Assembly (NCBI RefSeq): GCF_023630175.1 | Contig: NZ_JALLIN010000001.1 | Span: 186,001 to 250,000, forward strand | Origin: Streptomyces cellostaticus | GTDB lineage: Bacteria > Actinomycetota > Actinomycetes > Streptomycetales > Streptomycetaceae | Reading direction: 5' to 3' | Length of the DNA: 64,000 bases | Part shown: one piece after another, positions 17,909 through 26,919 of the stretch | How the letters are laid out: the number at the start of each line of letters is the position of its first letter | How positions within the stretch are numbered: position 1 is the stretch's first letter | Notes under the pieces: generated by a model | Database searches by the model: none | The model's input: only the letters and a program-made list of their open reading frames with translations | Told to the model about the DNA's origin: nothing | Program-made: the position numbers and the translations under genes

Positions 17909-18570
17909 CGCGCCTCCCGCCCGCTCGTCGCGTCCGCGTCCGCGTGCGTGTCGGTGACGGGGCGGTGCATGGTGGTGACCGCCCCGAAGCCCATCAGACC
18001 GCGCAACCAGGGGGTCCGCTCGGTGCGGTGGGCGGTGAAGCCGTGCCGCTCGTACAAGGCCCTGGCGCGGGGGTTGGTGTCGACGACGTCCAGGCGGACG
18101 CGCCGGCAGCCGTGGTCGGCGGCGACGGCGGCGACCTCCCGCAGGAGGAGGCTCCCGATGCCCCGGCCGCGGTGCGCCGCGTCGACCGCGATGCCGTCCA
18201 TGACCAGTTCGCCCGCCGCGGGCGTGCGTTCCAGCAGGGCGAGGAGCACGAGCCGGGGAAGGCCGCGGCAGGAACCGTAGGCGGACAGAACGTCCTTGAC
18301 GCCCCCGCCGGTCAGCGCCCTGCCATCGAGCCGGTAGCCGGCCACACCGACCACCCGGCCGGCGGCGAGCGCGGTGACGCCCCGGTCACGGTGGAGGTGG
18401 GTCGCGATGAACGCGCGCCCCTTGCCGGGCGGGTTGAGCGCCGGGGCGATTTTGCGGCCGAACGCCTCCCAGTACAGCGCGGCCACCCGCTCCTCACCGC
18501 CCTCGGGCACACCCCTGCGCACCACCGGGCGGTCGTCCGCGCCCCGAGCCCCGCTCACCGTTGCCTCCAC
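17905..18570 (-). CDS. GNAT-family N-acetyltransferase
   Basis: A 221-residue GCN5-related acetyltransferase. The acetyl-CoA binding motif is VDAAHRGRGIGSLLLREV (motif A, R/Q-x-x-G-x-G/A), followed by the beta5/alpha4 region with NPRARALYERHGF. The substrate is unknown. The GTG start is preferred because GGGAG lies upstream; an N-terminal extension of ~15 residues precedes the fold. It is the first gene of a two-gene operon with the PaaX-like regulator and is divergent from an alpha/beta hydrolase, with which it shares a short regulatory region. Confidence 0.88.
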   Translation of the reverse strand: MEATVSGARGADDRPVVRRGVPEGGEERVAALYWEAFGRKIAPALNPPGKGRAFIATHLHRDRGVTALAAGRVVGVAGYRLDGRALTGGGVKDVLSAYGSCRGLPRLVLLALLERTPAAGELVMDGIAVDAAHRGRGIGSLLLREVAAVAADHGCRRVRLDVVDTNPRARALYERHGFTAHRTERTPWLRGLMGFGAVTTMHRPVTDTHADADATSGREAR

Positions 18571-18599
18571 GCCACTCCCTCGTCCGGCGACGAATCACC

Positions 18600-18657
18600 T
18601 TGCACTATCAACCATAATACGCTCATTATCGATACGACCGTTTGTGAAGCGATAGTT
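18600..18657. promoter_or_regulatory. Divergent promoter/operator region, AT-rich
   Basis: An unusually AT-rich patch lies between the GNAT/PaaX operon and the hydrolase. For the plus strand, TTGCAC (18600-18605) and CATTAT (18624-18629) form a -35/-10 pair with an 18-base spacer. Overlapping it are an inverted repeat ATAAT-6-ATTAT (18614-18629) and a wider pair ACTATC (18604-18609) / GATAGT (18651-18656). These are good candidate binding sites for the neighbouring PaaX-like regulator, which is inferred from position. Confidence 0.6.
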
Positions 18658-18671
18658 TCAGGGGGGCTGTT

Positions 18672-19727
18672 GTGTTCCGGACACGGGGCAAGCCGACGTG
18701 GCGACGGTGGGTGGTGTGGGCCGTTGTGGGACCGCTGCTGGCGGCGGGCGGGCTCACCGGGGTGGCGGCGTGGCAGAACACCTACGCCCTGCGCGAGGAG
18801 AAGGTGTCGCTGCGGCACGACGGAAAGCTGCTCGAAGGGGTGCTGGCCCGGCCGGCACGGGGCGAGGGACCCTTCGGCCTGGCCGTGTTCGTCCATGGCG
18901 ACGGGCCGATCGACGCGACGCACGAGACGTTCTACCGGCCGCTGTGGGAGTCCTTCGCCCGCGCCGGGTACGCCTCGCTGTCCTTCAGCAAGCCCGGAAT
19001 CGGTGGATCGCAGGGCAATTGGCTGGACCAGAGCATGAAGGACCGGGCCGACGAGACGCTGGCCGCCGTGGCCTGGGCACGCGACCGCCCCGACATCGAC
19101 GGCCGCCGCATCGGCCTGTGGGGAGCGAGCCAGGCCGGCTGGGTCCTGCCCGAGGTCGCCGCCCGGGACCGGCGGTTGCAGTTCGTCATCGCCGTCTCCC
19201 CGGCCGTCAACTGGCTCCGGCAGGGCCGCTACAACCTCCTCGCCGAGCTGGACCGGGACGGCGCGACCACCCGGGAGCGGGATGCCGCGCTGCGTCGGCG
19301 GCAGACCACCCTGCGCCTGCTGGAGCGGGGGGCGTCCTTCGGGGAGTACCGGGCCGTGGTCGGTGACGTGGACGGCATGACAGCGGCCCGATGGAGGTTC
19401 ATCGCCAGGAACCACCGCTCGGACGCGACCGCCGGTCTGCGCGCGATGCGCGGCACGCCGCTCCTGCTGGTGCTGGCCGGCCATGACGTCAACGTGGACG
19501 TCGAGGAGACCGAAGCCGTCTACCGGGCGCTCCTTCCCCCGGCCTCCCTGAGCGTCGCCCACTACCCCGACGCCACCCACTCCCTGGTCGATCACGACGT
19601 CGAGGGCTCGGACTGGCGCCTGACCATGACCGCGGTCTTCGCGCCCCGGCGGCTCTTCGCCAAGGGATTCCTCACGGACCAGGCCCGCTTCCTCGAGCGG
19701 CTCGACCCCCGCACGGGGGTCCGGTGA
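18672..19727 (+). CDS. Membrane-anchored alpha/beta hydrolase
   Basis: A 351-residue alpha/beta-hydrolase. An N-terminal hydrophobic segment (~12-33, WVVWAVVGPLLAAGGLTGVA) after basic residues should serve as signal anchor, placing the enzyme outside the membrane. The fold shows the oxyanion region FVHGDGPID, the nucleophile elbow GLWGASQAGW (Ser in G-x-S-x-G), a late Asp in LLVLAGHDVNVD and the His in PDATHS. It resembles the dienelactone-hydrolase/acyl-CoA thioesterase-like group, but the substrate is unknown. The GTG start follows a GGGGGG run at short spacing. It is divergent from the PaaX-like operon, a plausible regulatory link. Confidence 0.85.
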   Translation: MFRTRGKPTWRRWVVWAVVGPLLAAGGLTGVAAWQNTYALREEKVSLRHDGKLLEGVLARPARGEGPFGLAVFVHGDGPIDATHETFYRPLWESFARAGYASLSFSKPGIGGSQGNWLDQSMKDRADETLAAVAWARDRPDIDGRRIGLWGASQAGWVLPEVAARDRRLQFVIAVSPAVNWLRQGRYNLLAELDRDGATTRERDAALRRRQTTLRLLERGASFGEYRAVVGDVDGMTAARWRFIARNHRSDATAGLRAMRGTPLLLVLAGHDVNVDVEETEAVYRALLPPASLSVAHYPDATHSLVDHDVEGSDWRLTMTAVFAPRRLFAKGFLTDQARFLERLDPRTGVR

Positions 19728-19973
19728 CCGTCGGCGGAGGGACGGCGAACGCGACCTCCCGCCGGCCGTGGCCGGCGGCCACCCGCTCCCGCGTCCAGCG
19801 CCTCGCCCGCCTGGTCGATGAGCCCCGGTGGCGGCACCCGGCGCCCCGCTCGTACGCGGCGAGGGTGGAGACCGAACAGCGCGGGCGCCCCGGCCCGGTG
19901 GTGGGGGACGGCCCCCAGGGACTGGGGTGTTTCCAGGATTCGGAGACCGTTCCCCACCCTGCACGCTGCGAGC

Positions 19974-21014
19974 ATGCCTTGGACAACAGAAGCACCGGTA
20001 CGGACCGCGGGCGGCGGCCCTTCTCGCCCGGACCGGAACCGGGGGCCGGTCGTCCGCCCCGCCACGGCACCCGTGGTGTTCCGGACCCGGGACGTCCCGG
20101 GTCCGGATCGCGCCGGCCTCTGGTCCGACGCGGTGCGCGATGCCATGGGCCCGGTGACGGTCCTCCCGCGGGATCACCGTTCCTTCTCCGGGCAGTTGAC
20201 GTCGAGCGAGCACGGCTGCCTCCGGGTGGTGGCGCTCGACGCGGACGCGCACCTCATCCGCCGTGAGGCCGCTTCGGACGGCGAGTCACCGGGCACCACC
20301 CCCGGCTCCGTCACCGTCGTGGTGCAGACCTCGGGCAGCAGTGTCCTGATCCAGCGCGACCGCAGGACGAGGCTGGCCCCGGCGGACGTGGCCCTTCTGC
20401 TCACCGACCGCGCCTTCAGCCTGGAGCTCCCCGACCGGGCCGGACTGCGGCTGTTCCGGATGCCTCGCGGGTCTCTTCCCCTGCGGGACGAGCAGGTCCT
20501 GTCCGGTTCGACCGACGCGGCCGGCCGGGCGGTCGCACCGCTCCTGACCGGCCTGGCCGAGACCATGACGCGGCTGCGGCCCGAGGCCGGGGCCCGGGTC
20601 GCGGGATCCCTCGTGGAGGCACTGGCTCTCCAGGTCGCCCCGGAGCCACCGGCCCGGTCCGCCGAGGTCGCCGACCTGATGTCCCGGATCCGTGCCCACA
20701 TCGAGGACCGGCTGGCGGATCCAGGGCTCTCCCCGGCGTCGATCGCGGCCGCCCACCACATCTCGGTCCGCTACGTGCACCGGCTCTTCGCCCAGGAGGG
20801 CACCACGGTCGGCACGTGGATCCGGCATCGCCGCCTGGAGGCGTCCCGCCGCGAACTCACCCGCCGCGAAAGCAAACCGCCGACGATCGCCGCCGTCGGA
20901 CACCGGTGCGGGTTCGTCAGCGCCAGCCATTTCGGCCGTGCGTTCCGCCAGACCTACGGCATGACTCCGCATGCGTGGCGGAGGCTGCACGCGCCGTCCC
21001 GTTCGGCGGGTTGA
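19974..21014 (+). CDS. AraC-family transcriptional regulator
   Basis: A 346-residue AraC/XylS regulator. The N-terminal ~45-215 region resembles the 'AraC-binding-like' cupin sensor domain; VFRTRDVPGPDRAGLWSDAV is a typical beginning. The C-terminal double helix-turn-helix (~235-340) has HHISVRYVHRLFAQEGTTVG and CGFVSASHFGRAFRQTYGMT. ATG at 19974 is the best available start but lacks a clear ribosome binding site; an in-frame GTG near 20070 is possible and would remove a low-complexity N terminus. A perfect 28-bp palindrome lies within the 5' end of this frame. The next gene, on the opposite strand, is an esterase with which it converges. Confidence 0.85.
   Translation: MPWTTEAPVRTAGGGPSRPDRNRGPVVRPATAPVVFRTRDVPGPDRAGLWSDAVRDAMGPVTVLPRDHRSFSGQLTSSEHGCLRVVALDADAHLIRREAASDGESPGTTPGSVTVVVQTSGSSVLIQRDRRTRLAPADVALLLTDRAFSLELPDRAGLRLFRMPRGSLPLRDEQVLSGSTDAAGRAVAPLLTGLAETMTRLRPEAGARVAGSLVEALALQVAPEPPARSAEVADLMSRIRAHIEDRLADPGLSPASIAAAHHISVRYVHRLFAQEGTTVGTWIRHRRLEASRRELTRRESKPPTIAAVGHRCGFVSASHFGRAFRQTYGMTPHAWRRLHAPSRSAG
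20080..20107. repeat. Perfect 28-bp palindrome in the AraC gene
   Basis: The 14-base half TCCGGACCCGGGAC is followed directly by its exact reverse complement, with no spacer. It encodes part of the N-terminal sensor domain in frame (around FRTRDVPGPDR). A 28-base perfect palindrome is far longer than chance, even at high GC. It may be an intragenic autoregulatory operator, or it may lie in the 5' leader if translation starts further downstream. Confidence 0.7.
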
Positions 21015-21213
21015 GCCGCCGGCGTGGGGATGACGGACCGACTGCGCCGGGCCGGCCGCCCGTCACGCGGTGGGGCCGACGAACCGCCCGACGGAGGCGA
21101 ACGCGGTGTCGGCGACCTCGCGCCGGCCGTGGTCGATCGCGAGGGTGTGACCGCGGCCGGGTGATCCCGGTGCCGGCGTGCTCGTTCCGCGCCCGCCCGG
21201 CCGCGCGGCCCGC

Positions 21214-22191
21214 TCAGTCGCCGGCGAGGGCCCGCCGGAGGGTCCCGACGGCGAGGTCGATCGCGGACTGGGCGGCGTGGGTGCCGCGCAGGGCGTTCAG
21301 CATCACGAAATCGTGGATGATGCCCTGGTAGCGGACCGCGGTGACCGGCACCCCGGCCGCGCGGAGCTTGTTGGCGTACGCCTCTCCCTCGTCGCGCAGG
21401 ACGTCGGCCTCGGCGGTGATGACCAGGGCCGGGGGCAGGCCGGTGAGCTGTTCGGTGGTGGCGCGCAGCGGGGAGGCGGTGATCTCGGCCCGCTCTCGCT
21501 CGTCGGTCGTGTACTGGTCCCAGAACCACCGCATGCCGTCGCGGCGCAGGAAGTAGCCCTCGGCGAACTGGTGGTAGGAGCCGGTGTCGAAGGAGGCGTC
21601 CGTGACCGGGTAGAAGAGCACCTGCGCGCGCAGGTCCAGGCCGCCGCGCTCCTTGGCCATCAGGGTCAGGGCGGCGGACATGTTGCCGCCGACCGAGTCG
21701 CCGGCGACCGCGATCCGGGAGGCGTCCAGGCCGTGGCCGGCGCCGTCGGTGGTGATCCAGCGGGCCACCGTCCAGTTCTGCTCGACGGCCACCGGGTAGC
21801 GGTGCTCGGGCGACAGGGCGTACTCGGGGAAGACCACGGCGGCCCCGGTGCCGACGGCGAGTTCGCGCACGAGGCGGTCGTGGGTGTGGGCGTTGCCGAA
21901 CACCCAGCCGGCGCCGTGGATGTAGACGACGACCGGGAGCCGGCCCGAAGCCCCCGCAGGCCGCACCACCCGGGCCCTGACCTCGCCCGTGGGGCCGCCG
22001 GTGACGGTCACCCACTCCTCGTCGACGGCGGGCGGGTTCGACGGGCCGGACTGGACCTCGTCGACGGCCTTGCGCCCCTCGGCCGGCGGAATCTGGAACA
22101 GGAACGGCGGCTGCGCCGTCGCCTGGGCGAACTCGGCCGCGGCCGGCTCCAGAACGGGTGTGACGGGCGTGAACGGGGAGCGGTCGGTCAT
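21214..22191 (-). CDS. HSL-family alpha/beta hydrolase (esterase)
   Basis: A 325-residue carboxylesterase of the hormone-sensitive-lipase (HSL, abhydrolase_3) family. The oxyanion motif appears as YIHGAGWVFG, a variant of HGGGW. The nucleophile elbow is VAGDSVGGNM. Asp in ITAEADVLRDEG and His in GIIHDFVML complete the triad. PEYALSPEHRYP is also a family hallmark. It probably hydrolyses short acyl or lactone esters in the cytosol. ATG at 22191 is supported by GAGAGG seven bases upstream. It is convergent with the AraC gene, and a gap of about 235 bases separates it from the SWIM gene behind. Confidence 0.92.
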   Translation of the reverse strand: MTDRSPFTPVTPVLEPAAAEFAQATAQPPFLFQIPPAEGRKAVDEVQSGPSNPPAVDEEWVTVTGGPTGEVRARVVRPAGASGRLPVVVYIHGAGWVFGNAHTHDRLVRELAVGTGAAVVFPEYALSPEHRYPVAVEQNWTVARWITTDGAGHGLDASRIAVAGDSVGGNMSAALTLMAKERGGLDLRAQVLFYPVTDASFDTGSYHQFAEGYFLRRDGMRWFWDQYTTDERERAEITASPLRATTEQLTGLPPALVITAEADVLRDEGEAYANKLRAAGVPVTAVRYQGIIHDFVMLNALRGTHAAQSAIDLAVGTLRRALAGD

Positions 22192-22367
22192 GTTCTGGCC
22201 TCTCACTGGGGCGGGCACGGTGCGGCGGCGGCGCATGTCCCCGCGCACGGCTGCGGGGGGACGTCCGAAAGATAGGCGTGCTCGAGCGACCCGGGTGGTC
22301 CGTGCGCGCACGGGTTCTGCCCCTGCGCGCAGGGTCGTCCGCGAAGGGGGCGACGGATGCCGGACAA

Positions 22368-22401
22368 CCACGCCGGGTCCGGCGTCCCGGACCCGGCGTG
22401 G
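22368..22401 (-). terminator. 15-bp stem terminator of the SWIM/SNF2 operon
   Basis: CCACGCCGGGTCCGG at 22368-22382 is perfectly complementary to 22387-22401 across a four-base loop. It lies 26 bases beyond the stop of the minus-strand SWIM gene and should end that transcript. Confidence 0.8.
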
Positions 22402-22426
22402 CGCCCGCCGCCGGAGCCAACGCCGG

Positions 22427-23782
22427 TCAGCCGCCGAGGAGCCCGTCGAGCGCCGGCGCCGGCTCGTGGGCCGGCGGGCCGGCGGGCCACCAGGCCCCGG
22501 ACCGCTCCTGGTACGGGTACCAGCGGCCGTCTCGCCCGTAGCGCAGCTGTACTCCCCGGCCGGCCGGCGTCCAGTGGTTGCCGCGCACGACCAGCTCGGG
22601 CAGCTCGTCCTCCTCCCAGCCCGCCGTGAGCGCCGCGCGCGCCCGCGCGACGTCGGCCGCCGGGGGCTCCCAGCGCCGTTCGAGGACTTCGAGTCCGGCG
22701 CCGCCGCCGGTCCGCCAGGCCTCCACCGCCCGGTCCAGCTCGTCCGGCCGTCCGCAGGCGTCCCGCAGCCGGCCCGGGACCCGCGGGTCGGGGTGGGTGG
22801 CGGCGATCCGCACGGTGTCCTGCCACAGATCGAGCGGCCTGGGCGGCTCGGCGGCCAGCCCCAGGGTGTAGGCCAGCAGGTGGCGGGCGCGCACGGCCGC
22901 GTCGGCGACCAGCCGGTCCAGGGGATCGGCCTCGATGCCGGTGACGGGCTCACCGGTCCGCTCCGGGGGTTCGGGCAGGTCCGGGATCGCCGGCAGGGGG
23001 GCGACGGGCCGGGCGTACGCCTCGGCGACCGAGATTCCGTGCGGCGCCCCCGCGGCCTCGGCGGCGGGCCGGCGCGCGCCCGGGCCGCTGTCCTCGTCCG
23101 CCGTGTCGTGGGCGCCGTCGGTGTCCTCGGCGCCGGCGCCCTCGGCGGTGTTCTCGGTGTCCTCGGCTGCGGTGTCCTCGGCAGCGCCGGTCATGGCCCG
23201 CACGAGGACGACCGACTTCAGCTCCTCCAGGGCCTCGGCCCACTCCCGGCCGCGGACCAGCAGCAGGATCTGCGGTTCCTCGTCGAGCAGCCAGGAGAAC
23301 TGGTAGCCCAGCGCGATGGCGTGCGGGCAGGGGTGACCGGGCTCGTCGCAGCCGCAGTCCGGCTCGAGCTCGCCGTAGCCGGGCAGGATGCCCAGGCGGG
23401 CGTCCTCGGCGGCCTCCAGCAGGTCCGGGGGCAGCTCCCCGGCGAGCAGCGCCGCGGTCTCCGCCGGCCGGTCCGCGGTCCGCTCCCACAGCGCGTCCCA
23501 CTGGTCGTCGTCCAGCTCCGCGAGCTCCAGGCCGACGGTGTGGGGCTCGTCCTCACCGCCGTACACCAGCGCCGCGACGCGGCCCGGGCTGACCGTGACC
23601 GGGCCGATCCGCCCGGAGCGCGCGAAGGCCCGCCCCTGCTTCAGCGGCTCCTGCTCGGGCCAGGTGTGCTCCATCGACTCGGTCCATGCCCTGCCCCACC
23701 AGGACTGCCCGCGGGCGCGGCCCCCCTTGCGGGCCGGGAAGGCGGCGAAGCCGCGGGCCCTGCGGTCGTGTCCGTCGCTCAC
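22427..23782 (-). CDS. SWIM zinc-finger protein
   Basis: A 451-residue protein with a SWIM-type zinc finger at ~residues 139-156. The ligands are visible as PDCGCDEPGHPCPHAIAL (CxC...CxH). The N terminus (RGFAAFPARKGGRARGQSWWG, in part) resembles that of SWIM proteins paired with SNF2 helicases in actinobacteria. The C-terminal half is acidic, then Ala/Pro-rich, without a recognised domain. SWIM fingers bind DNA or protein. The ATG overlaps the stop of the SNF2 gene by four bases, so the two products are made together and probably act together in DNA remodelling or repair. That role is inferred. Confidence 0.88.
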   Translation of the reverse strand: MSDGHDRRARGFAAFPARKGGRARGQSWWGRAWTESMEHTWPEQEPLKQGRAFARSGRIGPVTVSPGRVAALVYGGEDEPHTVGLELAELDDDQWDALWERTADRPAETAALLAGELPPDLLEAAEDARLGILPGYGELEPDCGCDEPGHPCPHAIALGYQFSWLLDEEPQILLLVRGREWAEALEELKSVVLVRAMTGAAEDTAAEDTENTAEGAGAEDTDGAHDTADEDSGPGARRPAAEAAGAPHGISVAEAYARPVAPLPAIPDLPEPPERTGEPVTGIEADPLDRLVADAAVRARHLLAYTLGLAAEPPRPLDLWQDTVRIAATHPDPRVPGRLRDACGRPDELDRAVEAWRTGGGAGLEVLERRWEPPAADVARARAALTAGWEEDELPELVVRGNHWTPAGRGVQLRYGRDGRWYPYQERSGAWWPAGPPAHEPAPALDGLLGG

Positions 23783-26601
23783 TGCGCGCTCCTCAGCTCG
23801 ACCAGGTTCGCCAACTCGTCGTTCCCGAGCCGGCCCAGCGCCTGCTCACCGCTGCCGAGCACGGCGTCCGCCAGCTCCTGCTTGGCCTCCAGCAGCGTCG
23901 CGACACGGTCCTCGACCGTGCCCTCCGCGATCATCCGGTGCACCTGCACCGGCCGGGTCTGCCCGATGCGGTGGGCCCGGTCGGTGGCCTGCGCCTCGAC
24001 GGCGGGGTTCCACCAGCGGTCGTAGTGCACGACATGGTCGGCCCGGGTCAGGTTGAGACCGGTGCCGGCCGCCTTCAACGACAGGAGGAAGACGGGCACC
24101 TCCCCGTCCTGGAAGCGGCGTACCATCTCCTCGCGCCGGGCCACCGGTGTCCCGCCGTGCAGTAGCTGGGTGGGGATGCCCCGGTCCCCGAGGTGGCGCT
24201 CCAGCAGCCTCGCCATGGCGACGTACTGGGTGAAGACGAGCGCCGCGCCGTCCTCCGTGAGGATCGTGTCCAGCAGCTCGTCGAGAAGGGCCAGCTTGCC
24301 GGAGCGGCCGGACAGCTTCGCGCCCTCCTCCTTGAGGAACTGCGCGGGGTGGTTGCAGATCTGCTTCAGGCCGGTGAGCAGCTTCAGTACCAGGCCGCTT
24401 CGGGCGATCCCCGCGGTCGACCTGATCTCGGCCATGACGGTCCGTACCTGCTCCTCGTAGAGGGCGGCCTGCTCGGCGGTGAGCGCGACCGGGTGGTCCG
24501 TCTCGGTCTTGGGCGGCAGTTCGGGCGCCACGCCCGGGTCGGACTTGCGGCGGCGCAGCAGGAAGGGCCGGACCAGGCCGGCCAGGCGCGCCGCGGTGCC
24601 GGAGCGGGGTTCCGCGCCGGTGCCCACCCGCTCCGCTTCGATCGGGGCGATCCAGCGGCGGCGGAACCGGGCGTGGCTGCCGAGCAGTCCGGGAGTGGTC
24701 CAGTCGAGTACGGCCCACAGCTCGGACAGGCTGTTCTCGACGGGCGTGCCGGTGAGCGCGATCCTGGCGTCGGCGGGGATCTGCCGCAGCGCCTTCGCGG
24801 TGGCGGAGGAGGCGTTCTTCACGTGCTGTGCCTCGTCCGCGACGACCATGCCCCAGTGGTGCCCGCCGAGCCGTTCGGCGTCCAGGCGCATCGTGCCGTA
24901 GGTCGTCAGGACGAACCCGCGGTCCGCGGCCGCGAGCGTGCGGCCGGGGCCGTGGAAGCGGCGTACGGCCGTGCCGGGGGCGAACCTGCGGACTCCCCGC
25001 TCCCAGTTGCCGAGCAGCGACGCCGGGCACACCACGAGGGTGGGGCCGTGGCCCGCGTCGTGCTGCTGCCGGTGCAGATGGAGCGCGATGAGCTGGATCG
25101 TCTTGCCCAGCCCCATGTCGTCGGCGAGACAGCCGCCGAGGCCCAGCGAGGTCATCCGGGCCAGCCAGCCCAGGCCGCGGAGCTGGTAGTCGCGCAGGGT
25201 CGCGGCGAGCGCCGCCGGCGGTTCGACGGCCGGGTCCGCGTCGGTGCCGGCGAGCAGGGCGCGCAGGGCTTCCAGCCAGGGCCCGTCGGCGACCGGTACC
25301 TGCTCGCCGTCGGCCTCCGCGAACCCGGTCAGCGCCACCGCCAGCGTCTCGATGGCGGTGAGCCGGCCGAGCAGGCGCCGGCGTACCTTCCGGGCGAGTG
25401 CGGGGCCGACGAACACCCGGCGGTCGCGGATCCGCACCACCGGCCGGTTCGCCGCGGCGACGGCCGCCGTCTCCTCCTCGGTGAGCGGGTCGCCGTCGAA
25501 GCGCAGTTGCCAGGTCAGGTCGACGGTGCCGTCGCCGCCGAGGACGCAGCGCAGGTCGGTGGGCGGGGTGCGGTCGGCGCCGACCACCGCCCGCGCGGTC
25601 AGCAGGTGTGCCGCCTCGTCCGGCCACCGCACGTCGATGCCGTGCGCCCGCAGCCGGGACGCTCCGTCGCCGAGCAGGTCGCCGAACTCCTGGTCGTCGA
25701 GGTCGAGTGCGCGCGGCACCGGCAACAGGCGGGACAGCGGGTGCCACACGCCGGCGGCGCGGCGGACGGCGCGCACCGTCTCGGCCTGGGCGCGCGGACC
25801 CAGCGCGTGCGGTGCGCCGTCGAAGAGCTCCGCGGCGGTCAGCTCGACGGTCGGGTCGGCGAGGTCGGAGACGAGCGGCACGATCCGGCCGCCCGGCTCG
25901 CCGTCCTTCCCGTGGACGAGCCGCACGGCCAGGCAGACCCGCACGCCCGCGTCGACACCGACGGCGATCTCCTCCGCCCAGGCCCGCAACTGCGGTACGT
26001 GCTGGGGCTCCACGGCGGCGAACGCGGCGCGTCCGGTGGCCGACTCGGCGGCAGCGGTGCGGGGCAGGGTGTCGGCGACGGCGTCGAGGAAGGCGCGCAC
26101 CGCGCGGAACGGCTCGGGCAGCACGGTGCGGCCGGGCACGGGTACGGCCAGCGCCTCGGGTGGCGCGGCGGCGGCCAGTTCCCCCAGCCGCAGCACGTCC
26201 TCGGGGTCGAGCGGGCCGGCCCGCCAGGCGTCGTACCCGCAGGCCGAGACACCGGGCAACAGCCTTTCGCGGGCGGCCAGATGCAGGGCGAGGGCGGTGG
26301 CGGCCCCCCAGAACGCGGCCGACGGGTGGACGGCGCCGTCGGTCCGGCCGTCGTGCTGACGCCGGGCCATGGCCAGGACCGGCAGCGCGTCGGCGACCGG
26401 CAGCCACCGCACCATGAGGGTGCGCAAGCCGTCGGCGGTGGCGAGCCGGGCGTCCTCCGTCACGCCGCAGGGGACGTCCGGTGGACCGGCACCGTCGGGG
26501 TCCCAGAAGGCCAGCCGTCCGGTACGAGCCGGATCGCCCGGTTGGAAGGCGACCGCACAGCGTGCCAGCAGTCGGGCGTCCTCACACGCAATCCACACCA
26601 T
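23779..26601 (-). CDS. SNF2-family helicase/ATPase
   Basis: A 940-residue SNF2/RapA-type DNA translocase. The N-terminal ~400 residues form the bacterial SNF2-associated region. The ATPase core follows: LADDMGLGKTIQLIAL (motif I, ~490), VVADEAQHVKN (motif II, DEAQ, ~588), ALTGTPVENSLSELW (III), VFTQYVAMARLL (IV), FLLSLKAAGTGLNLTRAD (V) and QATDRAHRIGQTRPV (VI). All motifs are intact. ATG at 26601 is chosen because GGGAG sits five bases upstream and the conserved region starts right after. It is coupled to the SWIM gene. This gene pair is widespread in actinomycetes and its cellular role is not settled. Confidence 0.93.
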   Translation of the reverse strand: MVWIACEDARLLARCAVAFQPGDPARTGRLAFWDPDGAGPPDVPCGVTEDARLATADGLRTLMVRWLPVADALPVLAMARRQHDGRTDGAVHPSAAFWGAATALALHLAARERLLPGVSACGYDAWRAGPLDPEDVLRLGELAAAAPPEALAVPVPGRTVLPEPFRAVRAFLDAVADTLPRTAAAESATGRAAFAAVEPQHVPQLRAWAEEIAVGVDAGVRVCLAVRLVHGKDGEPGGRIVPLVSDLADPTVELTAAELFDGAPHALGPRAQAETVRAVRRAAGVWHPLSRLLPVPRALDLDDQEFGDLLGDGASRLRAHGIDVRWPDEAAHLLTARAVVGADRTPPTDLRCVLGGDGTVDLTWQLRFDGDPLTEEETAAVAAANRPVVRIRDRRVFVGPALARKVRRRLLGRLTAIETLAVALTGFAEADGEQVPVADGPWLEALRALLAGTDADPAVEPPAALAATLRDYQLRGLGWLARMTSLGLGGCLADDMGLGKTIQLIALHLHRQQHDAGHGPTLVVCPASLLGNWERGVRRFAPGTAVRRFHGPGRTLAAADRGFVLTTYGTMRLDAERLGGHHWGMVVADEAQHVKNASSATAKALRQIPADARIALTGTPVENSLSELWAVLDWTTPGLLGSHARFRRRWIAPIEAERVGTGAEPRSGTAARLAGLVRPFLLRRRKSDPGVAPELPPKTETDHPVALTAEQAALYEEQVRTVMAEIRSTAGIARSGLVLKLLTGLKQICNHPAQFLKEEGAKLSGRSGKLALLDELLDTILTEDGAALVFTQYVAMARLLERHLGDRGIPTQLLHGGTPVARREEMVRRFQDGEVPVFLLSLKAAGTGLNLTRADHVVHYDRWWNPAVEAQATDRAHRIGQTRPVQVHRMIAEGTVEDRVATLLEAKQELADAVLGSGEQALGRLGNDELANLVELRSAQ

Positions 26602-26919
26602 TGCTCCCGCTTCCTCGGTTCTGGTACGCGGCCCATCCGCGTTCCACGGCTTCTCCAGTGCTGGGACCGGAAAGGTGTGCCGGAAGGCTCGCGGCGTCCG
26701 GTGCGGTGCATCGCAAGGCGGAGCATCGTCCGCGTACCGGACGTACTCGGGTGATGCGACGACGCGGCGAGGTGCCGTGCCGGACGCCGCGAGCCGGTGA
26801 ACCCTTCCGGTCGCAGCACTGGCGCCGTGTGCGACGGTGACCGCTGTCCCCCGGGGCACCTCCCCCGTCCCACCGTCCGCGAACGCCCGGCCCGTGCTGA
26901 GCGGAGGGGGTTCGCGCCG
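26602..26919. other. Intergenic region with long-range inverted repeat
   Basis: No gene is seen in these 318 bases between the SNF2 start and the ABC permease stop, both on the minus strand. CTCGCGGCGTCCGG at 26688-26701 is exactly complementary to 26780-26793, enclosing 78 bases that themselves have short complementary stretches. This could be a terminator for the ABC operon, a leader structure for the SNF2 transcript, or a decayed element. Confidence 0.5.
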
